Below are positions 15,466 through 21,180 of a stretch of DNA of 29,564 nt, piece by piece (within the stretch, counting starts at the first letter, position 1; the number at the start of each line of letters is the position of its first letter). The DNA is from a virus: positions 1-29,564 of the IMG/VR virus record IMGVR_UViG_3300025669_000149. One strand, given 5' to 3'. A model generated the notes under the pieces. That model searched no databases. It was not told the origin of the DNA and worked only from the letters and a program-made list of their open reading frames with translations. A program made the position numbers and the translations under genes.

Positions 15466-15748
15466 GGCTTATCGATTTGTCAGGTTCGGGGATATTGAAG
15501 TAGTTGAACAATCTCCCCGATTCTTTCATTTCTTAGTCACTACCCGATTCGGTGACCAGGACGTATTCTATTCATACAATCCTAAGACGATGCAGATGGA
15601 ATGGAGTTGCAACGCGCTAGATCATAAACGCGCTTGGGGATGTCCTCTTTTCATAGGGTCCCGAAGATATCCATTCTGCAGCCATTCACTGGCCTGCTTT
15701 ATATATATGAAGAAAAACAATATAGGGGTGAAGCGAATTGGAAACTAA
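15443..15748 (+). CDS. SWIM-like zinc-finger protein
   Basis: In this 101-residue protein, GCPLF, then FCSHSLACFIYM (about residues 67-90) resembles the C-x-C, n residues, C-x-H signature of SWIM zinc fingers. The first Cys of the usual C-x-C is displaced (SC lies 11 residues upstream). The preceding FFHFLVTTRFGDQDVFYSYNPKTMQMEWSC looks like the strand pair that leads into a SWIM motif. SWIM proteins bind DNA or partners, and in eukaryotes some assist Rad51/Rad52 recombination. Its position after the annealing-protein candidate is therefore suggestive. Starts at 15443 or 15446 are equally good. Confidence 0.5.
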   Translation: MMQKTISKAYRFVRFGDIEVVEQSPRFFHFLVTTRFGDQDVFYSYNPKTMQMEWSCNALDHKRAWGCPLFIGSRRYPFCSHSLACFIYMKKNNIGVKRIGN

Positions 15749-15935
15749 AGAAACAATCGATGTATACTTTAATATTATGGCCTCTATGCAGCTTGCTATA
15801 CGCGAACTGGCCAAAGAGGTAGCACATCTCACACAGAGATACGAACGCGACAGAGACGATATGTGGACCATTATTTCAGCCATATCAACCCGATTATCTG
15901 AAATCGAAGAGAGGTTGAAGCACAATGACCAATAA
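15738..15935 (+). CDS. Small coiled-coil protein with TTG start
   Basis: TTG 15738 lies 6 bases after GGGGTGA, and no in-frame ATG exists until residue 15, so a TTG start is likely. The 65-residue product is one amphipathic coiled coil (MQLAIRELAKEVAHLTQRYERDRD, then STRLSEIEERLKH). It overlaps both neighbours by 11 bases. A dimerising accessory role is possible; the function is unknown. Confidence 0.55.
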   Translation: METKETIDVYFNIMASMQLAIRELAKEVAHLTQRYERDRDDMWTIISAISTRLSEIEERLKHNDQ

Positions 15936-16143
15936 ATTCGTACTTCTCGGAACGGTCAATACTCAATGTTATGACTGTAATGTCCCACTTAAATGCTCAC
16001 ACATCAAGAATATCGATACAGGAACCACAACAGTTATATGTGACGCCTGTATGAACATTAAGATGATTACACTTAATCAGTGTCATTCCAGGGTGTCATT
16101 CCACGACTACTCTAAAAAAAGGCAACCCAAACAAAAAACGTAA
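15925..16143 (+). CDS. Small zinc-ribbon protein
   Basis: This 72-residue protein has two C-x2-C knuckles: CYDC near residue 15 and CDAC near 39, about 21 residues apart. This is a minimal zinc ribbon. The C-terminus is very basic (KKRQPKQKT), compatible with nucleic acid binding. Its last codons form the left arm of the operon terminator. It is the final gene of the early operon that starts at 13337. Confidence 0.55.
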   Translation: MTNKFVLLGTVNTQCYDCNVPLKCSHIKNIDTGTTTVICDACMNIKMITLNQCHSRVSFHDYSKKRQPKQKT

Positions 16144-16155
16144 GATTGCCTTTTT
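16116..16155 (+). terminator. Hairpin terminator overlapping a gene end
   Basis: AAAAAGGCAA at 16116-16125 pairs perfectly with TTGCCTTTTT at 16146-16155, with a 20-base A-rich loop. The run of Ts ends the stem. The left arm lies inside the last codons of the zinc-ribbon gene. The A/T symmetry could allow weak function on the other strand, but no gene converges on it. Confidence 0.7.
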
Positions 16156-16307
16156 CCCGCATAAATAGAGTTCAACAATAGTCAGAAAGATGATAAAAAT
16201 ATGATTATCAGGGTACGATTATAGGCTCTGAGAATGATAATAAAGACCCCGCTAGCCAGAACGCGGGTGGAATGACACCGTGTATTGCCACAAAAAAAGG
16301 TGATTAT
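16156..16307 (+). other. Non-coding leader of second early block, with hairpin
   Basis: No gene was seen in these 152 bases. CCCGC at 16248-16252 pairs with GCGGG at 16263-16267 around a 10-base loop. TAAATA at about 16164 and an A/T-rich run near 16190 could serve as TATA elements, but neither is convincing. The segment ends in an AAGGTGA ribosome-binding site for the TTG at 16308. It probably holds the promoter of the genes that follow. Confidence 0.35.
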
Positions 16308-16640
16308 TTGGTAAGGACAAAAGACTCAACAAATAGAATCAAGCGCAAACGGATGATGGTATTGACAGAAGTAACATTCCCCATCTGGAAGAAGTTCTTT
16401 GAAGGCGATAAAGGTAGATTCAGCAAATATATCAACGATAAGCTCCTGGAAGATTTCGCCAAAGATACGCAACACATCTTGATTGATAAGATAAATCAAC
16501 TGCAGCGGGAGCGCGAGCGTGTGTATCAAGATTTCAATGACCAGATTAAATTGGTCGTAGCAAAACTAGAGAGGCTAAAGAATGCAAAGAAGAAAACTAA
16601 AGGAAAAGATGTATTATTACAGGATGCCAGGTCTATATAA
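16308..16640 (+). CDS. RHH-like DNA-binding protein with coiled-coil tail
   Basis: TTG 16308 lies 4 bases after GGTGA; the in-frame ATG at 16272 has no such site, so the shorter 110-residue form is preferred. KRMMVLTEVTFPIWKKFFEG, then RFSKYINDKLLEDF has the strand, helix, turn, helix pattern of ribbon-helix-helix proteins. The C-terminal half is a coiled coil (INQLQRERERVYQDFNDQ onward to ERLKNAKKK). It opens the second early block, as the other RHH protein opens the first, so a regulatory role is likely. Confidence 0.5.
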   Translation: MVRTKDSTNRIKRKRMMVLTEVTFPIWKKFFEGDKGRFSKYINDKLLEDFAKDTQHILIDKINQLQRERERVYQDFNDQIKLVVAKLERLKNAKKKTKGKDVLLQDARSI

Positions 16641-16971
16641 GAAAGACATCACTGAGTTGGGCACCATAGAAGAACAGGTCTTATGGATTCTATATCATCA
16701 TAAGGACACCCGAGACAGCGATCAGGCGCTTATCTATATCTATTGGACTAAGGTTGATAATATGCAAACTCTTGATTATAACCTGTTCAAGGACTTGACT
16801 AGCGCTGAGTTCATCACAAGGAGACGGCGCAATATCCAGAATACGCTTTGTATGTTTGTGCCGACGGATCCTGAAGTGATAAATAGCAGACTCATTAAAG
16901 AGCAGCAGATACGGCAATGGGCCATCAGTCAGAAGAAGATGGCTGATAATTTTGAGGAGGTATCACAATGA
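16582..16971 (+). CDS. Hypothetical phage protein
   Basis: This 129-residue protein (or 120 residues if ATG 16609, behind AAGGA, is used) overlaps the preceding gene by 59 or 32 bases. Landmarks are IEEQVLWILYHHKDTRDSDQALIYIYW, then a LTSAEFITRRRRNIQN segment and FVPTDPEVINSRLIKEQQIR. From memory, this layout (RDSDxxLI, then RxRRxIQ, then PTxxEV) recurs in small phage proteins of unknown role. The arrangement of helices with a basic centre suggests DNA contact. Confidence 0.45.
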   Translation: MQRRKLKEKMYYYRMPGLYKKDITELGTIEEQVLWILYHHKDTRDSDQALIYIYWTKVDNMQTLDYNLFKDLTSAEFITRRRRNIQNTLCMFVPTDPEVINSRLIKEQQIRQWAISQKKMADNFEEVSQ

Positions 16972-17105
16972 GCGACGGATTTAAAGAAGCTGAGAAATCG
17001 ATGAAAGAACACAATTAGATGGCTGTGATGAACGGCTGGCAGTACGAACTAGAGGTGGTCAAAGTTGACAGGAAAATTGACGAAAGAAATGGGGTGGGAA
17101 GATGA
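16968..17105 (+). CDS. Two micro-ORFs in one frame, separated by TAG
   Basis: A strong GAGGAGG site precedes ATG 16968. It encodes only 16 residues (MSDGFKEAEKSMKEHN) before TAG at 17016-17018. The next codon is ATG 17019, in the same frame, which continues for 28 residues (MAVMNGWQYELEVVKV onward) to a TGA that overlaps the next gene by ATGA. The second part has no ribosome-binding site of its own. It may be two peptides coupled by stop-start reinitiation, one 45-residue protein broken by a nonsense mutation, or one protein made by amber readthrough. The sequence alone does not decide. Confidence 0.4.
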
Positions 17106-17338
17106 GAAAAAGACTGACTGAAACACAGCAAAGGGTATTCAACGCCTTAAGAAAGGAGCAATATTGGAGTCCGAACATCAGCCAAATATCGAGAGACTTC
17201 AACATCCCAATATCAACTGTCCATGCTGTGGTCAAGATGATCCGCGACAAGAAATTCACTATGAAGGCAGTTCTCGAACCGAGGTTGATTGTTGAGCTCC
17301 CTGGTGAGAAGATGTTGTTTATGGAGGACAAAAAGTGA
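17102..17338 (+). CDS. Winged-helix DNA-binding protein
   Basis: This 78-residue protein has a helix-turn-helix in residues 5-45: TETQQRVFNALRKE, then NISQISRDFNIPISTVHAVVKMI, where the last helix would be the recognition helix. A short wing (KFTMKAVLEPRLIVELPG) follows. The compact size suggests a phage transcription regulator. It overlaps its neighbours through ATGA and GTGA junctions. Confidence 0.6.
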   Translation: MRKRLTETQQRVFNALRKEQYWSPNISQISRDFNIPISTVHAVVKMIRDKKFTMKAVLEPRLIVELPGEKMLFMEDKK

Positions 17339-17559
17339 AGCCTGCACCTTCAGGATATGCATATTATTTCCTGGCCAAGCAATGCGGGAACTGTCTCGGT
17401 ATCAATCGAATGGAAGAAAGGCGATGTCATCACTGTAACAATCTATTTTATTGCAAGGTCGATGATAAGCAAGAGGTCGATGTCATATTCGAGAAGTTCA
17501 ACGTCAAACAGAACAAGATGCTCACCCCTGAAGAACAGAAGGAGATGAAAAATGGTTGA
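17335..17559 (+). CDS. Small zinc-ribbon protein, GTG start
   Basis: GTG 17335 overlaps the previous TGA (GTGA). The 74-residue product has CGNC and CHHC knuckles about 12 residues apart (residues 17-33), then YCKVDDKQEVDVIFEKF. Lys-rich helical residues follow. It is one of many tiny zinc-knuckle proteins in this region. No function is assigned. Confidence 0.55.
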   Translation: MKPAPSGYAYYFLAKQCGNCLGINRMEERRCHHCNNLFYCKVDDKQEVDVIFEKFNVKQNKMLTPEEQKEMKNG

Positions 17560-18163
17560 AGCTCACCCTTTATACTGGCCACCGAGCTGGCCAAGAACAC
17601 CCGAGAATAAACGAATGATGTCTAAGTTCGGTCAGAAGAAACAAAGCAATGAATCATACAGGCAAATAGTGCGCGTCACATTCGAAGCAGCGACAAACCT
17701 ATTATATGGTGAGCTGAGATTGCTTGGCGCGAAAGGTATAATCTTATCATCGAACCTAAAGCTAAGAGCTGACGGATATCCGTATTCACGCCAGCAGAAT
17801 ATTGAGGATCCTGGTGTGGCGGTCTATTTCAAGATAGGCGACAACGAGCAATGCGTCCCTTGCGATAAATGGTTGAGAGCTGAAGATAACATCAAAGCCA
17901 TCGGCAAGACAATCGAAGCCTTAAGAGGCATTGAACGATGGGGCGCAAAAGAGATGGTAGACGCGGCTTTTAGAGGATTCAAAGCGCTACCTGCGCCTGG
18001 AGATGTAATCGTGTCACATACACAATACTTCTCACAATATCACAATGCTGACGAAGCAAAAGACTTATACAGAAAGCTAGTCAAGGAACTGCATCCTGAC
18101 ATGGGTGGTTCGGCTGACGAGTTCAACGAAATGACTCGACAATATAATCAACTGAGGTGGTGA
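17552..18163 (+). CDS. Phage J-domain (DnaJ-like) protein
   Basis: This 203-residue protein belongs to a type I recall as common in bacterial prophages and plasmids. The N-terminal domain contains HPLYWPPSWPRTPENKR (about 5-21) and a conserved-looking core with GELRLLGAKGIILSSNLKLR, DPGVAVYFKIGDNEQ, PCDKWLRAEDNIKAIGKTIE and ALRGIERWGAKEM. The C-terminal 45 residues are a J-domain: the helix DEAKDLYRKLVKEL, the diagnostic HPD, then MGGSADEFNEM. J-domains stimulate Hsp70 (DnaK), so it may recruit host Hsp70 to a viral complex such as one for replication. The actual target is unknown. Confidence 0.8.
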   Translation: MVEAHPLYWPPSWPRTPENKRMMSKFGQKKQSNESYRQIVRVTFEAATNLLYGELRLLGAKGIILSSNLKLRADGYPYSRQQNIEDPGVAVYFKIGDNEQCVPCDKWLRAEDNIKAIGKTIEALRGIERWGAKEMVDAAFRGFKALPAPGDVIVSHTQYFSQYHNADEAKDLYRKLVKELHPDMGGSADEFNEMTRQYNQLRW

Positions 18164-18558
18164 AAGTTAGCAAAGCAGAAATCAACAAAATCCGAAGAAA
18201 GTATATGATCCCTGGCGGGGCAGCTTATCAGATAAGGACATTGAACGCCATACACATATCAACCAGCACCTCTTTGAAGCATGAGCTGGCTAAATGTATC
18301 GGCGCGTATATGATACGGAAGTATGGCGACATCAAATTATCTGACCAAGCCGTTCAACTGTTGGGTATCCTCTGCGACAGGATACGATTAGACTTGCATG
18401 ACTTCCCGAAGAATCCGAAGAACTTCATCACTGAAGCTATTCCGAAGCGAGACAAAGACCGCCGAGTTGATTTAGTACTGCTTGAGGACGAGACTTGGTA
18501 CGAGTTCGAGACAAATAAGAAAGAAAAGAAAGAAGAGAGCGTGACGATATATGTGTGA
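18157..18558 (+). CDS. Candidate PD-(D/E)XK-like nuclease
   Basis: GTG 18157 or GTG 18160 (which overlaps the previous TGA) starts a 132- to 133-residue protein. LKHELAKCIGAYMIRKYG forms a helix (about 34-51). Then come FITEAIPK, RRVDLVLLEDETWYEFET and KKEKKEESVTIYV. The order E (FITE), D (RRVDLV), ExE (YEFET), K suggests the core of PD-(D/E)XK nucleases such as small phage or Holliday-junction-type enzymes. The overall length is small but adequate for the fold. It is followed within 130 bases by a DNA methyltransferase. The assignment is by motif only. Confidence 0.45.
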   Translation: MVKVSKAEINKIRRKYMIPGGAAYQIRTLNAIHISTSTSLKHELAKCIGAYMIRKYGDIKLSDQAVQLLGILCDRIRLDLHDFPKNPKNFITEAIPKRDKDRRVDLVLLEDETWYEFETNKKEKKEESVTIYV

Positions 18559-18673
18559 CTACTGCGATTCAAGGATTGATGTCGGCTGGTTGAAGCAAAA
18601 AGATGGAACTCATAAGTCCGTCTGCTTCGCTTGCGGTCTGACTGAAGAGGGAGAGTTTGTTGATAGAAGGTGA
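18551..18673 (+). CDS. Zinc-ribbon micro-protein, 40 residues
   Basis: ATG 18551 overlaps the upstream stop by 8 bases. The product has CDYC at residues 2-5 and CFAC at about 25-28, a complete minimal zinc ribbon, followed by an acidic tail (GLTEEGEFVD). The stop lies 8 bases before the methyltransferase start and includes its AGGTGA ribosome-binding site. It may be an accessory to the flanking nuclease or methyltransferase. Confidence 0.55.
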   Translation: MCDYCDSRIDVGWLKQKDGTHKSVCFACGLTEEGEFVDRR

Positions 18674-18681
18674 ATGAGTGA

Positions 18682-19371
18682 ATGTCAAAAGGTAAAATGC
18701 TTGAGTTGTTATGTGGAGAAGGTGTCCTGGCTGAAGTATTCAGAAAGAGGGGATTCGATATTACTACTTTAGATAATAATCCTGACCTTAATCCTGATAT
18801 TGTAGCAGACATTCTCGACATCGATCCAGGATCACTACCAGGTCCGTTTCTTTATATCCATGCTTCGCCAGTATGCACAACATTCTCTGTCTGCCAATTA
18901 AGCCGACATTATAAGAATAGGATACCATGGTCGTCAAAAGCTCATATAGGGATAGCCATTCTGATAAAATGTATTGAGATAATAGAATACTGGAAACCTG
19001 AATACTGGACGATAGAGAATCCAAGAGGTATGATGCGTCACGTTCCACGACTTCAACAGTTCCATCGCGTCACAGTCACATATTGTCAATATGGTGAAGA
19101 CTTCCAGAAGCCGACAGATTTCTGGATGCCCTGCCCGTTCTGGATTCCAAAGAAGGCGTGCTCTGCAGGGGACAGTTGCCATCAAGCACAACCGAGAGGA
19201 TATAGAGCAAAGAAAGATTTCAATGCGATAGGAAAAGGAACTCAAGGTCTATCAAATGCTCAAGAGAGAGGTAAATTCCCTGTTCAGCTTTGTGAGGAGA
19301 TTGCCGACGCTATCGAAGGCAAACAGAAAACCTCCCAGAGTCAAATAACTAACTATTCGAGGACACCATGA
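18682..19371 (+). CDS. DNA (cytosine-5) methyltransferase-like protein
   Basis: In this 229-residue protein, motif I is LELLCGEGVLAEVFRKRGF (residues 7-25), the SAM-binding loop, with D31 in TLDNN. SPVCTTFS (62-69) stands for motif IV, with C65 as likely nucleophile, although the usual Pro before Cys is Val. WTIENPRG (about 111-118) stands for motif VI (ENV/ENP). The end contains FNAIGKGTQGLSNAQERGKFP and an EEIADAIEG helix, as in phage methyltransferases of this type. Length is at the low end for m5C enzymes, leaving little room for a target-recognition domain. The role is probably protection of viral DNA. A related base-modifying function is possible. Confidence 0.65.
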   Translation: MSKGKMLELLCGEGVLAEVFRKRGFDITTLDNNPDLNPDIVADILDIDPGSLPGPFLYIHASPVCTTFSVCQLSRHYKNRIPWSSKAHIGIAILIKCIEIIEYWKPEYWTIENPRGMMRHVPRLQQFHRVTVTYCQYGEDFQKPTDFWMPCPFWIPKKACSAGDSCHQAQPRGYRAKKDFNAIGKGTQGLSNAQERGKFPVQLCEEIADAIEGKQKTSQSQITNYSRTP

Positions 19372-19502
19372 CTAAATCCTTTTACAAGACAGTGCTCAAG
19401 TGTCCGAAATGAAAGAGACTGACCTTTCACTTACGATTATCAACTAAAGAGCGGATGTGTAAGGAGTGCTATCACAGTTATATTCCTAAAGATATGAAAT
19501 GA
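19368..19502 (+). pseudogene. Zinc-knuckle gene with in-frame TGA at a cysteine position
   Basis: ATG 19368 overlaps the methyltransferase stop (ATGA). The frame reads MTKSFYKTVLKCPK, then TGA (19410-19412), then KRLTFHLRLSTKERMCKEC and YHSYIPKDMK to TGA 19500-19502. Without the TGA it would be a 44-residue zinc ribbon with C-x2-C knuckles, and the TGA stands exactly where the second Cys of the first knuckle belongs. TGC or TGT to TGA is a single base change. A hairpin (TGAAAG pairing with CTTTCA over an 8-base loop) begins at the TGA. It is either a recent nonsense mutation, a sequencing error, or recoding, including selenocysteine. TGA is an ordinary stop elsewhere here. Confidence 0.55.
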
Positions 19503-19511
19503 GGTGCAACG

Positions 19512-19841
19512 ATGGGAGCGAATGAAGAAGACAGAGTTTTGTATTGTGCTAAGTGTGATAAGCGATACCCTGCGAATGCAGAACATAAATGCGAACTGAG
19601 CTTACAGTTTCCAAGCTTGGTTAAATGGATTGTTACTAATCCTCATTGGAGACCACCATTGAGCGTAGATTATGCTGTTGTTCCAATAGAGCATATAAAA
19701 GAGAATTGTCTCGACAAGCAGAAGGTGAAAGAAGCTTGGATTATGTTCAAAGAACAAGCAAAACCTGATAAGCATCACGAATGTTTTTCGGAAGAAGCCA
19801 GACAGAAGATTTTTGAGAAGATGGTGGGGTGGGAAGAATGA
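19512..19841 (+). CDS. Hypothetical zinc-knuckle protein
   Basis: This 109-residue protein starts 5 bases after GAGGTG. Residues 12-27 (CAKCDKRYPANAEHKC) contain C-x2-C and a further His and Cys, resembling a zinc finger. The remainder includes WIVTNPHWRPPLSVDYAVVP and a helical part (VKEAWIMFKEQAK, then EEARQKIFEKMVGW). I recognise no family. It opens an AT-richer accessory stretch. Confidence 0.5.
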   Translation: MGANEEDRVLYCAKCDKRYPANAEHKCELSLQFPSLVKWIVTNPHWRPPLSVDYAVVPIEHIKENCLDKQKVKEAWIMFKEQAKPDKHHECFSEEARQKIFEKMVGWEE

Positions 19842-19963
19842 GATGCAAGAATTGTGATAGTAACTTCAGAACAATCCATATACCTGATTATATGGATAGG
19901 ATTTGCTATAAATGTAAACATAATAACGGAACTGCAACAGATGAGGAGCAGGAGGGGAAATGA
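19838..19963 (+). CDS. Zinc-ribbon micro-protein, 41 residues
   Basis: The ATG overlaps the previous TGA (ATGA). CKNC (3-6) and CYKC (23-26) form a minimal zinc ribbon, followed by a polar tail (NNGTATDEEQEGK). The tail codons include the GGAGGGG ribosome-binding site of the next gene. Function unknown. Confidence 0.5.
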   Translation: MRCKNCDSNFRTIHIPDYMDRICYKCKHNNGTATDEEQEGK

Positions 19964-20079
19964 AAGTACCAATAGATTTCGATAAGATGTTATCAGTACA
20001 ATTATTATCGTTGGCCAGAAAATGTATAAGAGAATTTAATGATAATAATTTACAACAATTTAAGATTGTTGAGAACTGA
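19960..20079 (+). CDS. Micro-protein, 39 residues
   Basis: ATG 19960 overlaps the upstream TGA (ATGA), and GGAGGGG lies close before it. The product is helical (MLSVQLLSLARKCIREF) with a polar C-terminus. There is no recognisable motif. Coupling and a strong ribosome-binding site are the evidence for translation. Confidence 0.45.
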   Translation: MKVPIDFDKMLSVQLLSLARKCIREFNDNNLQQFKIVEN

Positions 20080-20095
20080 AGAACAGGAGGAAACG

Positions 20096-20281
20096 ATGAA
20101 ATACTTTAAAGACGGAGATCAGATGTGTATTGTCTCTGACAAATTCATTAATTTGCAAGAGTCTGAATCGGTGTTTATAGATTGGGACTCTGAACAAGCT
20201 AACATAATCAAGAAAGATGGATTCTCTGGGCTTCTAGTGGGTGAATTGAGAGAATTAATGAATAAGTTAGGAGTGATATGA
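20096..20281 (+). CDS. Hypothetical protein, 61 residues
   Basis: ATG 20096 lies 5 bases after GGAGG and is preferred to the in-frame ATG 20039, which is inside the upstream gene and lacks such a site. The product has beta-type segments (QMCIVSDKFINLQESESVFIDW) and a C-terminal helix (LLVGELRELMNKLGV). No family recognised. It overlaps the next gene by four bases. Confidence 0.5.
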   Translation: MKYFKDGDQMCIVSDKFINLQESESVFIDWDSEQANIIKKDGFSGLLVGELRELMNKLGVI

Positions 20282-20412
20282 TGTTATATAAAATAAAGAA
20301 CTTTTTAAGGAGATTCTTTCATATTAAGCAAAGAATGACTCTTAGAGCACTGACTGAAGAGGAGAGTAAGTATCTTAAAACAATCAAGAGGTATAAAGAT
20401 GAAACCAAATAG
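20278..20412 (+). CDS. Basic micro-protein, 44 residues
   Basis: ATG 20278 overlaps the preceding TGA (ATGA). The product is strongly basic and amphipathic (LYKIKNFLRRFFHIKQRM), then TEEESKYLKTIKRYKDETK. Its TAG stop lies inside the first copy of an 83-bp direct repeat, so its last residues (DETK) recur at the end of the gene at 21181. Confidence 0.4.
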   Translation: MMLYKIKNFLRRFFHIKQRMTLRALTEEESKYLKTIKRYKDETK

Positions 20413-20480
20413 AAGTTCAGACCTTGAGAACATCATCAAATCAATGGACGTCATCCAGGAGATACACAAAGAAGTCAAAG
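20398..20480 (+). repeat. 83-bp direct repeat, copy 1
   Basis: Matches 21313-21395 with three differences (80 of 83 identical). It holds the end of one small gene (DETK then TAG) and the first 27 codons of another. All three differences are synonymous in the frame starting at 20399. The two copies lie 915 bases apart, with the DUF6948-like gene and a low-complexity gene between them. Confidence 0.9.
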
Positions 20481-20491
20481 GTAAAGGATGA
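20399..20491 (+). CDS. 30-residue duplicate of the N-terminus of the gene at 21314
   Basis: The first 27 residues (MKPNRSSDLENIIKSM, then DVIQEIHKEVK) are identical to those of the 81-residue protein at 21314. After them this copy ends in GKG and TGA, overlapping the next ATG by ATGA. Because the DNA differs only at third positions, the peptide may still be under selection, or the duplication may be recent. It could also be a decaying relic that now supplies coupling for the next gene. Confidence 0.5.
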   Translation: MKPNRSSDLENIIKSMDVIQEIHKEVKGKG

Positions 20492-20997
20492 AGACTGAAG
20501 AAGAAATAAGAAGTGTTTTGAAAATGTCTTATAAAGAGATTGAGCAAGTGTTAGGAATAAAGATCCGTAATGGTCAAATTGCGGAAGGGATAAGGAAGGC
20601 GTTGACATGGGTAAAGGTGAAACGAATGATAAAAAATGAAATTAAGATAGATGGAATAAAGTATATCAGAGAAGGAACTACGAAAACACCTGCTAAGAAG
20701 AATAAGAAGGGTCTTGAGTATTGTATAGTAAGGACTTATTCTGCAGGTGTTTTCGCTGGGTACTTTGATAGGAAGAATAAAGGCAAAGAAGGGACTGTAT
20801 ATGATGCAAGAAGATTGTGGTCCTGGTCAGGAGCTGCATCATTATCGCAGATGGCTAATGATGGTGTAAAGAACACGTCAGGCTCTAAGTTTGCTCAGAT
20901 TGTGCTAGAGGTTGATCTCCGAGAAATCATTGAAGTAATCCCTTGCACATCTGGAGCCAAAGATAATATTGAGAGGGTTCCAGTATGGCAAAAATAA
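20488..20997 (+). CDS. DUF6948-like phage protein
   Basis: In this 169-residue protein, residues 1-60 are a basic helical N-terminus (EEEIRSVLKMSYKEIEQVLG looks helix-turn-helix like). Residues 75-169 match, from memory, the DUF6948 pattern seen in many phages: CIVRTYSAGVFAGYFDRK, ARRLWSWSGAASLSQMA, SKFAQIVLEVDLREIIEVIP, then a PVWQK end. The function of that family is unknown; it is a compact beta domain with conserved Tyr, Arg and Trp residues. Here it lies between the two copies of a direct repeat, overlaps the preceding micro-gene by ATGA, and overlaps the Gly/Ser/Asp gene by 13 bases. Confidence 0.65.
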   Translation: MKTEEEIRSVLKMSYKEIEQVLGIKIRNGQIAEGIRKALTWVKVKRMIKNEIKIDGIKYIREGTTKTPAKKNKKGLEYCIVRTYSAGVFAGYFDRKNKGKEGTVYDARRLWSWSGAASLSQMANDGVKNTSGSKFAQIVLEVDLREIIEVIPCTSGAKDNIERVPVWQK

Positions 20998-21140
20998 TTG
21001 ATGGCTATGGCTCTGGCGATAGCGATGGCTCTGGCTCTGGCTCTGGCGATAGCGATGGCTCTGGCGCTGGCTATGGCGATAGCGATGGCTCTGGCGATGG
21101 CTCTGGCGATGGCTCTGGCTCTGTCGATGGCTCTGGCTAG
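20985..21140 (+). CDS. Gly/Ser/Asp low-complexity protein, 51 residues
   Basis: ATG 20985 lies in the last codons of the DUF6948-like gene, with a weak GAGAGGG upstream. After MAKII the rest is built only of Gly, Ser, Asp and occasional Tyr, Ala and Val. A ten-residue unit of type DGSGxGxGDS recurs (x = S, S, then A, Y), and the end is shorter DGSG steps. It stops at TAG. Every second residue is Gly, as in flexible linkers, silk-like or Ca-binding Asp/Gly repeats. No enzyme function is possible. Overlap with a real gene and an unbroken 51-codon frame argue for expression. Confidence 0.55.
   Translation: MAKIIDGYGSGDSDGSGSGSGDSDGSGAGYGDSDGSGDGSGDGSGSVDGSG
21000..21137 (+). repeat. Hexamer-based tandem repeat (GGCTCT / GGCGAT)
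   Basis: The stretch is made of six-base steps GGCTCT, GGCGAT, GGCTAT and AGCGAT, ordered in units of 24, 30, 30 and then about 54 bases that each begin GATGGCT. Because the step is a multiple of three, slippage keeps the frame open and only changes the number of Gly-x pairs. It is much richer in GC than the flanking AT-rich DNA. Confidence 0.9.
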
Positions 21141-21180
21141 ACAATACTGTTTACAAAAGCCCTACTGAGCAGGAGGGGAA

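Noticed and set aside
21000-21137. Possible CRISPR-like or regulatory repeat array
   Set aside because: The units are hexamer steps without spacers and keep one open frame; it is a coding low-complexity repeat.
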